Shown here: piece after piece, positions 58,455 to 64,000 of the stretch
Numbering within the stretch: position 1 is the first letter of the stretch
Layout: each line of letters starts with the position of its first letter
DNA from: Comamonadaceae bacterium
Lineage (GTDB): Bacteria > Pseudomonadota > Gammaproteobacteria > Burkholderiales > Burkholderiaceae_C
DNA: 64,000 bases
Direction of reading: 5' to 3'
NCBI GenBank assembly: GCA_947450675.1
Contig: CANFWI010000009.1
Location: 1 to 64,000, forward strand
Position numbers and translations under genes: made by a program
Notes under the pieces: generated by a model
Database searches by the model: none
What the model was told of the DNA's origin: nothing
Seen by the model: the letters and a program-made list of their open reading frames with translations, nothing else

Positions 58455-59672
58455 TCAACCGAGCTTAGGACGCGGGAAGATAGGCTTGGCTGATGCGAAC
58501 TGGTTAGGCCAAACCACGTCAATGTCGGTGGCCGTTGCCTGCAACAGGGCTGCCCGTCCACCTTCATTCTGTCCGTTGACGAATTTGGTTTCGCCGTAAG
58601 GCATAAAGTGGTTAGACCAGCGACTGCTTTCCAGTGCGGCGATCGCTTTGTCTTTGTCTGCCGACTTGGCTCGCTCCAGCGCGTCGGCATAGACCATGAC
58701 CGAGTTCCAGCCGCAATAGACTTCAAAGGTAAACAGATTGCCGGTGGCTTCGACCTTCTTTTTCAACTCGATGGCTTTCGGGTCACGAGGATTGAACCAA
58801 TGGTTGAAGTCCATCATGTACTGAGCCACCTGAGGTTGCTCTTTGACCAACTTATAGTTGAAGCCGCCGCCCAACACACTGAACATGCCAGCCAGCTCGA
58901 CCTTTTGCTGGTGCAGCGTGCGGGCAAGCAGCACGTATTCGTTCTGGTAATTGCTCATGATCACCAGGTCGGGCTTGATGCCCTTGATGCGCAAAGCCAC
59001 ATTGGAAAAATCGCGCGTCGGATTGGCGTGCTTGATGACCTCGGCCACCTGCACGTTGATCGACGGCAACTTACCTGCCAGCAGTTTGGCGGTGCCAGTT
59101 CCGAACTCAGACTCTTCATGCACCAGCACCGCGGTCTTGACCACGCTACCGGCGGCCTTGTTGACCTCACCCAAAGCAATGATGGCGTCATCAGCGCACT
59201 TGCCAAAGCCAGGCGCCAAACGGAACACATTTTTAAGGCCGCGGCTGACGATCAGATCGGACACGCCGACGTCAATCAGGAAAGGCGTGTTGTATTTGGC
59301 TGCGGCCTGCGTGGCAGCCAGTGCAATGGCACTGGCAAAGCAGCCGATGTATGCAGAAACGCCGGCCTGATGTAAACGCTCGACTTCGGCTACACCGATC
59401 TCGGGACGCGACTGGGAATCGCCCAAAGCGGCCTCCAGCTTGACGCCGCCCATGGACTTGATACCACCTGCCGCATTGACCGCATCAATGGCCATCTGGC
59501 AGCCCAAACGACCTTGGCCGCCGCTGTAAGCCAAACCGCCGCTGACGGGATGAATCAATCCGATCTTGATTGAGTTGGACTGGGCCCAAAGCAGGCCTGG
59601 GGACCCCAGTGCGGCACTTGCGGCACCAGCCTGAAGGATCAATCGACGAGTTAGCTTGGCATCGGTAGTCAT
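58455..59672 (-). CDS. Branched-chain-type ABC transporter substrate-binding protein (LivK family)
   Basis: The 405 residues start at an ATG behind GAGGA. The N-terminus TRRLILQAGAASAALGSPGLLWAQ carries a twin-arginine-like export signal. The mature type I periplasmic-binding fold begins IKIGLIHPVSGGLAYSGGQGRLGCQMAIDAVNAAGGI. It lies first in a ten-gene operon and so defines its cargo. Liv-type receptors with this opening often bind amides, aromatic or short organic acids. I cannot name the ligand. Confidence 0.88.
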   Translation of the reverse strand: MTTDAKLTRRLILQAGAASAALGSPGLLWAQSNSIKIGLIHPVSGGLAYSGGQGRLGCQMAIDAVNAAGGIKSMGGVKLEAALGDSQSRPEIGVAEVERLHQAGVSAYIGCFASAIALAATQAAAKYNTPFLIDVGVSDLIVSRGLKNVFRLAPGFGKCADDAIIALGEVNKAAGSVVKTAVLVHEESEFGTGTAKLLAGKLPSINVQVAEVIKHANPTRDFSNVALRIKGIKPDLVIMSNYQNEYVLLARTLHQQKVELAGMFSVLGGGFNYKLVKEQPQVAQYMMDFNHWFNPRDPKAIELKKKVEATGNLFTFEVYCGWNSVMVYADALERAKSADKDKAIAALESSRWSNHFMPYGETKFVNGQNEGGRAALLQATATDIDVVWPNQFASAKPIFPRPKLG

Positions 59673-59724
59673 GGGCAAATCCTCAAAAGAAGACAAACAA
59701 AAAGGTTAGGAATTTAGAATCGCT

Positions 59725-59750
59725 TAATTGTTCCATCATTAGAACAATTA
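59725..59750. promoter_or_regulatory. 26-bp operator-like palindrome between livK and the MmgE/PrpD gene
   Basis: TAATTGTTC and GAACAATTA are perfect 9-bp inverted copies with an 8-bp spacer (CATCATTA). It is the clearest symmetric element in the 196-bp divergent promoter region, 53 bp from the livK start and 118 bp from the other. The centre-to-centre arm distance of 17 bp is compatible with a dimeric helix-turn-helix regulator such as the operon's GntR. Confidence 0.65.
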
Positions 59751-59868
59751 CCCTAGACTATGTCGACAACTTTTGATGAAGTCAAGCATTAAAGCCGAGC
59801 TGCTAAAAAATTCAGCACTCAACCTGATGCCTAAAGCCGCCAACAGAAATCCCAAGAGAACCCACCCC

Positions 59869-61221
59869 ATGGACTACCTCGACACCTTCAGCAGCTTTGC
59901 CGCCAACACGCACTACCCCGCGCTGAGCAGCGACATTCAAGAACAAGTCGGCTGGATTCTGGCCGACACCGTCGGTGCCATGGTCGCCGGTTCGGCCGAG
60001 CCTGAGCTGCGATCACTGGCGGCCAAACAAGTCCCGGGCACCGCGGCACTGCTGGTCGGGCTAGGCCGCAGCGCTCCTGCCGAGGTCGCCGCACTCATCA
60101 ATGGGACCGCCGGCACATTTTTGGAGATGGACGAGGGCAATCGATTTTCACGCGGCCACCCCGCCATCCACGTGATTCCGGCGGCACTGGCGCTGAGCCA
60201 GGAACGCGGCACATCGGCAGCTGACTTTTTGTCAGCCATCGTGGCCGGCTACGAAGTCGGCTCTCGCCTTGGCGCCGCATCGGCCTTGCGCAGTGCTATG
60301 CACCCGCATGGCACGTGGGGCACGATTGCAGCCGCAGCCGCCTGCGCCCGGATCGCCGGCATGGACGCCAAGGCCATGCGCGAAACCATCAACATCAGTG
60401 CGTCGATGAGTACCGCCACATCCAAGCAAACCATGTTGGAAGGCGGACTGGTGCGGAATGTCTACGCGGGCCTGAGCAATCGCAACGGCTTGCTGGCCCT
60501 GCAATTGGCCGAGAGTGGCTTCACCGGCGAACACGATGGACTGAGCTCACTGCTCGGCAAGATCATTTCGGACAAATTTGACACGGCTGGACTGATCGAA
60601 GGCTTGGGTCAAGACTGGCATTTGATGCGCAACTATTTCAAGCTGCATTCTTGCTGCCGCTACAACCACGGCACGCTGGACGCCATTGACCAACTGGCTG
60701 CACAAGGCACCCTGCCCGCGCCCTCCGAGATTGCCCGCATCGACGTGGCCACCTACAACTTAGCGGCAGAGCTCAAGGACAAAGCCCCTCGCAACACACT
60801 GGCAGCCAAATTTTCAGTTCCGTTTGCGGTGGCAACGCGACTGGTCAACGGCAGCAGCGCGCTGTCAAGCTTCACCTGGGAGGCTGTTCGTGATCCAGCC
60901 GTGATGGCCTTGGCGCAAAAAGTGGAGGTCTCCGAAGACCCCAGCATGACGCAACGCCTGCCACTGGAACGGCCAGCCAAAGTGGTCATCACCTTGCTCA
61001 ACGGCCAACAAGTCACCGGCGAAGCCGGCGTGAACCGCGGCGATGATGCAGCGCCCTACACCCGAGATGAACTGCGTCACAAGTTCATGGACCTGACGCA
61101 GCGTGTGTGGCCTGCCGCACATGCCCACGACGTGCTCGAAGCCACGCTGCAGTTGGCTGCGTTGAAAGGCTCGCTGCCAGAATGGACCGCCTTGTTGAGC
61201 CAAGCACCCAAGCTCGGTTAA
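59869..61221 (+). CDS. MmgE/PrpD-family protein (2-methylcitrate dehydratase/cis-aconitate decarboxylase-like)
   Basis: The 450 residues start at MDYLDTFSSFAANTHYPALS; the track ORF adds a 32-residue leader that lies over the promoter. MmgE/PrpD motifs: WILADTVGAMVAGSAEPEL, NGTAGTFLEMDEGNRFSRGHPAIHVIPAALAL, GAASALRSAMHPHGTWGTIAAAAAC and FKLHSCCRYNHGTLDAIDQL. Members dehydrate methylcitrate or decarboxylate aconitate. It is transcribed divergently from the liv operon across the palindrome, so it belongs to the same regulon. The substrate is unknown. Confidence 0.88.
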   Translation: MDYLDTFSSFAANTHYPALSSDIQEQVGWILADTVGAMVAGSAEPELRSLAAKQVPGTAALLVGLGRSAPAEVAALINGTAGTFLEMDEGNRFSRGHPAIHVIPAALALSQERGTSAADFLSAIVAGYEVGSRLGAASALRSAMHPHGTWGTIAAAAACARIAGMDAKAMRETINISASMSTATSKQTMLEGGLVRNVYAGLSNRNGLLALQLAESGFTGEHDGLSSLLGKIISDKFDTAGLIEGLGQDWHLMRNYFKLHSCCRYNHGTLDAIDQLAAQGTLPAPSEIARIDVATYNLAAELKDKAPRNTLAAKFSVPFAVATRLVNGSSALSSFTWEAVRDPAVMALAQKVEVSEDPSMTQRLPLERPAKVVITLLNGQQVTGEAGVNRGDDAAPYTRDELRHKFMDLTQRVWPAAHAHDVLEATLQLAALKGSLPEWTALLSQAPKLG

Positions 61222-61239
61222 CGCCATGCTGGCGACTCT

Positions 61240-61641
61240 TCAGCCCAAAGAATTGTCGCCACTCATGTAAACAAACACCTCGACAAACAAACCGTCCTGC
61301 AGGCGAAAGAAGTTGCAGTTGTTCTTCAACAATGTCTGCCCATCGTGCGTGATGTTTTCCACTTCAAAACGGCTGGCGATGCATTGCTTCGCCACGTCGA
61401 CCACATGCTCGAAATGACCGTGCCAGACCTTGGCATAACGCGCGTTGAGTCGTTCGAACATGGCGCGTAATTCACTGTCCCGGCCGGTGTACAAGGTCGA
61501 ATAAGTGGCAATGCTGAAACGCGCCTCAGGGGCAAAGCAAGCCAACACCGCCGGCAGATCGTGACGGTCAACCGCAGCGAAGTAACGCTCAGCCAGTTCA
61601 ACCAGCGCTGGCGCGGCCAGTGGGGGATGTGACGCATTCAT
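61240..61641 (-). CDS. SnoaL/NTF2-like protein
   Basis: The 133-residue single-domain protein has the NTF2-like cone: N-terminal helix VELAERYFAAVDRHDLPAVLACFAPEARFSI, central strands and the C-terminal FFRLQDGLFVEVFVYMSG. SnoaL-type proteins are small isomerases, dehydratases or ligand-binding proteins. It overlaps the upstream Asp/Glu racemase-like gene by 4 bp, so the two are coupled. It resembles the second half of the tautomerase fusion at 62509. Confidence 0.75.
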   Translation of the reverse strand: MNASHPPLAAPALVELAERYFAAVDRHDLPAVLACFAPEARFSIATYSTLYTGRDSELRAMFERLNARYAKVWHGHFEHVVDVAKQCIASRFEVENITHDGQTLLKNNCNFFRLQDGLFVEVFVYMSGDNSLG

Positions 61642-62405
61642 GGCTGCACATTTTTTTTAGCCGCGTCCATCATGGCGGTGAGCATGTCTAAGCGTGGATG
61701 CATCGGCCGTGGGTAGGCGGTTCTGCTGTGCGAATGTCCCAAGGCCAAGGCCGCTTCGGCCATCTTGTAACTCAGCGGCCCGGGATTGATCACGGGAACC
61801 GGCAAACGACCTTGGAGGTAACCGTGGGCTTGGTGCATCGTGGTCGACCCGAGGATGATGACGTCCGCACCATCGATCTCAATGGCTTTCATGGCCGCAG
61901 CTTCGAGCAAGGGAAAAACTTCTTCTTCCTTGCCCGACAGCAAGCCCTGGTTGTCGGGGCTGACTTCAATGGCCCTGACTGACGCGCATTTGTGATGCAT
62001 CCCCAGCTCGTCCAATGCTTTTTTATACAGCGGCTTCCAGCGGCTGGCCATGGTCAGAATGGAGAATTTGTCACCCAGCATGAGCGCCGTCAACATGGAC
62101 ACCTTGCCCGGCCCAAACACGGGAATGTCGAGCACGGATCGCAGCGCGGCCACGCCGGAGTCACTCATGGTGTCAATGCAGACGGCCGCAAAGCCTTCCT
62201 CTTGCGCCCTGCAGCCGGCCTCAAAAATAGAGGCATCGGCCAACACAAAATCATGGTGACTGGAATAGTTCACCGGCCCGGCTTTGACCGAACGGTATTC
62301 AAACTGCAGGTCCGGGCCAAACTGCAGCCCTTGAAGTTGCTGCTGCCGCAGCGCCAAATTGTCTGCTGACATGGCAAAGGGAACGATGGTCAACACTTTT
62401 TTCAT
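61638..62405 (-). CDS. Asp/Glu/hydantoin racemase-family protein lacking the canonical cysteines
   Basis: The 255 residues start at MKKVLTIVPF, 6 bases after GGAG. The fold signatures are present: DTMSDSGVAALRSVLDIPVFGPG in the first half and DVIILGSTTMHQAHGYLQGRLPVPVINPG in the second. In racemases of this family two cysteines act as acid and base (C-x-x-D-P-G and L-G-C). Here the aligned positions are Thr79 and a serine, with Cys76 displaced by three residues. It is therefore probably not an ordinary racemase; decarboxylase, maleate-isomerase-like or binding roles are alternatives. Confidence 0.78.
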   Translation of the reverse strand: MKKVLTIVPFAMSADNLALRQQQLQGLQFGPDLQFEYRSVKAGPVNYSSHHDFVLADASIFEAGCRAQEEGFAAVCIDTMSDSGVAALRSVLDIPVFGPGKVSMLTALMLGDKFSILTMASRWKPLYKKALDELGMHHKCASVRAIEVSPDNQGLLSGKEEEVFPLLEAAAMKAIEIDGADVIILGSTTMHQAHGYLQGRLPVPVINPGPLSYKMAEAALALGHSHSRTAYPRPMHPRLDMLTAMMDAAKKNVQP

Positions 62406-62508
62406 CAAGAACTCCAAGTTAAAAGACGCTCCAGCGTGCTGAACGCAAGTGAAGACTATTCAAAAGCAGGCATGATGCAACGTCCGTGAACCTCAGAAAA
62501 GCAAAATC

Positions 62509-63075
62509 ATGCCCGTCATCTCCATCACCTTGTTACCCGGCTACAGCGCAGAGGCCGAAGCGCGGCTGGTGGGCCGTGTAGCGGTCGCGGCACGCTCGGT
62601 TATTGCCGCAGCCGCAGCGGGCACCACGGTGTTCGTGAACCACGCCCACACCTACCAACGCGATGGCCGGGTGTTCTCCAAGGGCGGGCCGGAATGTGCC
62701 GACGCCAGTGCGCTGGTGCGTCATTTTCTGGAGCTGATGCAAGCGCGCCATTTGACGGCAGCCAGCGCCCTGCTTTCGCCAGATTTTGTGATGCACTTTC
62801 CGGGTGATACCCGCATGCAGCAACTCGACGAATGGGTCGCTTGGGCCAAAGTCCGCTACAGCCGCATCGCCAAAGACTACGAACGCTTTGACGAGAGCTG
62901 GGCCGACGGCGTCACCGTGGTGTACTGCTCGGGCACCCTGAACGGCCTTTGGCTCGACGGCACGAGCTTTGAGAAAATCCGCTTCATCGACCGTTTTGAA
63001 ATTGCCGATGGAAAAATCCAAAGACAAGACGTCTGGAATGACTTGGCGGAAGTCAAAGCCCAGACGCCCGTCTGA
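62509..63075 (+). CDS. Tautomerase (4-OT-like) domain fused to a SnoaL-like domain
   Basis: The 188 residues form two modules. Residues 1-62 start MPVISITLLPGYSAEAEARLVGRVAVAARSV, as in 4-oxalocrotonate tautomerases, with Pro2 available as the catalytic base after Met removal, and TTVFVNHAHTYQRDGR as the second strand region. Residues about 68-180 (SALVRHFLELMQARHLTAASALLSPDFVMHFPGDTRM, ending FEIADGKIQRQDVWND) are SnoaL/NTF2-like. It is divergent from the racemase-like gene across 103 bp and convergent with the deacetylase gene. Confidence 0.8.
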   Translation: MPVISITLLPGYSAEAEARLVGRVAVAARSVIAAAAAGTTVFVNHAHTYQRDGRVFSKGGPECADASALVRHFLELMQARHLTAASALLSPDFVMHFPGDTRMQQLDEWVAWAKVRYSRIAKDYERFDESWADGVTVVYCSGTLNGLWLDGTSFEKIRFIDRFEIADGKIQRQDVWNDLAEVKAQTPV

Positions 63076-63079
63076 AGGT

Positions 63080-64000
63080 TCAAGCCTGTGATGATTTCCA
63101 GGCATCCAGGATCTCGCTTCCAGTCGCCGCCCAGACACCTTTGTGACGCATGATGTGCGCCAGTGCTTCTTCTAGCGCGCGCATGCGGTAAGGCTGACCG
63201 ATCACCCAAGGGTGCAACGAAATGGCCATGACCCGCCCACCCGCCGTAGCCGACTCTTTGTACAGCAGGTCGAACTGGTCGCAGAGTTGGTCCCTGAAAT
63301 CATCTTCGGTGTGGTGGTTTTGAACCAAGATGGTGTGATCGTCCATGTCGATCGGGTGCGGCATCGCGTGAATCGGCCCGCTGGCCGTGCGCATGGCGTA
63401 GGGCATGTCGTCATTGACCCAGTCGCAGACGTAATCCATGCCCGCAGCGCCCAACAAGTCCAAGGTACTGGCCGACTCTGACTTGGCCGGTGACAACCAG
63501 CCCCGCACCGCCTGGCCACTGGCCCGACGCAAGATCTCTAGCGTGGTGTCAATCAGCTTTTTCTCATCGTCAAGCGCCAGACCCGCGTGGTGCAAATGAT
63601 CCATGTCCAGGCCATTCGCCATGATCTCCCAGCCCCGCTGCGTGCACTCTTTGATGAGCGATGGGTAGCGCACCGCGACCGCAGCGTTGACCGCCACAGT
63701 CGGGCGAATACCGTGTTTTTCAAGCGCCTTCATGATGCGGAAAATACCCACCCGGTTGCCATAGTCGCGCAAGGTGTAGTGACGCAAATCCGGGTAAGCG
63801 GTCTGCATGGCACCAGGCGGTTTGAAGGGCACGCCCGCCATGTTCAGCGGAAACCACTCCAGTGCCGGCACCACCCACAATGCAACTCGGGCGTTGTTTG
63901 GCCAGACCACGGGTTTGCGCTCAGGCAACATCGACCAGTCGTAATGGTCATGGTCCATGCCGTAGCGGCGCAGCGGATAGTCCAGATAATTCTCAGGTAC
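63080..64000 (-). CDS. Polysaccharide deacetylase-fold amidohydrolase (PuuE allantoinase/cyclic imidase-like), 5' end beyond window
   Basis: The frame stays open to the right edge. The residues before the track's first Met (VPENYLDYPLRRYGMDHDHYDWS) look coding, so the start is outside. Motifs: LWVVPALEWFPLNM, DYGNRVGIFRIMKALEKHGIRPTVAVN, WEIMANGLDMDHLH and AISLHPWVIGQPYRM. This PuuE-like branch of the deacetylase superfamily includes metal-independent allantoinase and cyclic-imide hydrolases that open imide or ureide rings. It ends 4 bp from the convergent tautomerase fusion gene. Confidence 0.82.
   Translation of the reverse strand, partial: VPENYLDYPLRRYGMDHDHYDWSMLPERKPVVWPNNARVALWVVPALEWFPLNMAGVPFKPPGAMQTAYPDLRHYTLRDYGNRVGIFRIMKALEKHGIRPTVAVNAAVAVRYPSLIKECTQRGWEIMANGLDMDHLHHAGLALDDEKKLIDTTLEILRRASGQAVRGWLSPAKSESASTLDLLGAAGMDYVCDWVNDDMPYAMRTASGPIHAMPHPIDMDDHTILVQNHHTEDDFRDQLCDQFDLLYKESATAGGRVMAISLHPWVIGQPYRMRALEEALAHIMRHKGVWAATGSEILDAWKSSQA

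Overview
The window looks like chromosome of a beta-proteobacterium, most likely Burkholderiales/Comamonadaceae. This is an inference from gene content: EarP next to an EF-P with arginine at the rhamnosylation position, a phasin (PHA storage), EpsE/F/G/L-type exopolysaccharide proteins, an RpoD with a long Lys/Ala/Pro-rich N-terminus, NitT-type and Liv-type ABC transporters, and uniformly GC-rich coding sequence. I saw no rRNA, tRNA, CRISPR array, insertion sequence or phage gene.

Layout. (1) 1-2.2 kb: the end of a tartrate/D-malate dehydrogenase gene and a haloacetate-dehalogenase-like hydrolase, with a divergent LysR regulator. (2) 2.3-5.7 kb: a NitT/TauT-type ABC importer in a tight operon with an arylformamidase-like hydrolase. 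(3) 5.7-19.6 kb: housekeeping genes (DMT exporter, pgsA, uvrC, earP, efp, LOG protein, MFS, rmuC, 2-hydroxyacid dehydrogenase, pncB, FKBP, nitroreductase, HDAC-like deacetylase). (4) 19.9-25.4 kb: a phasin with a repeat-flanked promoter, a patatin lipoprotein, an iron-binding protein, an HSD10-like dehydrogenase behind a perfect palindrome, and gamma-glutamyltransferase. (5) 25.5-30.4 kb: dnaG and rpoD, separated by a leader containing two T-tailed hairpins. (6) 30.5-44.3 kb: an exopolysaccharide locus built as two converging arms: flippase, polymerase and glycosyltransferases on +; initiating transferase, export apparatus and a VanZ-WecG fusion on -. (7) 44.4-49.5 kb: a glycine riboswitch driving gcvT-gcvH-gcvP, followed by a periplasmic FKBP. 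(8) 49.5-64 kb: a catabolic island.

The catabolic island is the strongest candidate for an undescribed system. One minus-strand run of ten genes (59.7 to 49.5 kb) encodes a complete Liv-type importer, a dehydrogenase-family protein carrying an in-frame internal deletion, a GntR regulator, a two-subunit LeuCD/aconitase-like hydratase, a flavoprotein dehydrogenase and an isocitrate-lyase-family C-C lyase. A divergent MmgE/PrpD gene shares the promoter region, which carries a perfect 9-bp inverted repeat. Beyond it lie SnoaL-like, Asp/Glu-racemase-like, tautomerase-SnoaL fusion and PuuE/cyclic-imidase-like genes. The enzyme set fits uptake, ring opening or isomerisation, desaturation, hydration and retro-Claisen/aldol cleavage of a branched dicarboxylate. 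The substrate cannot be read from sequence.
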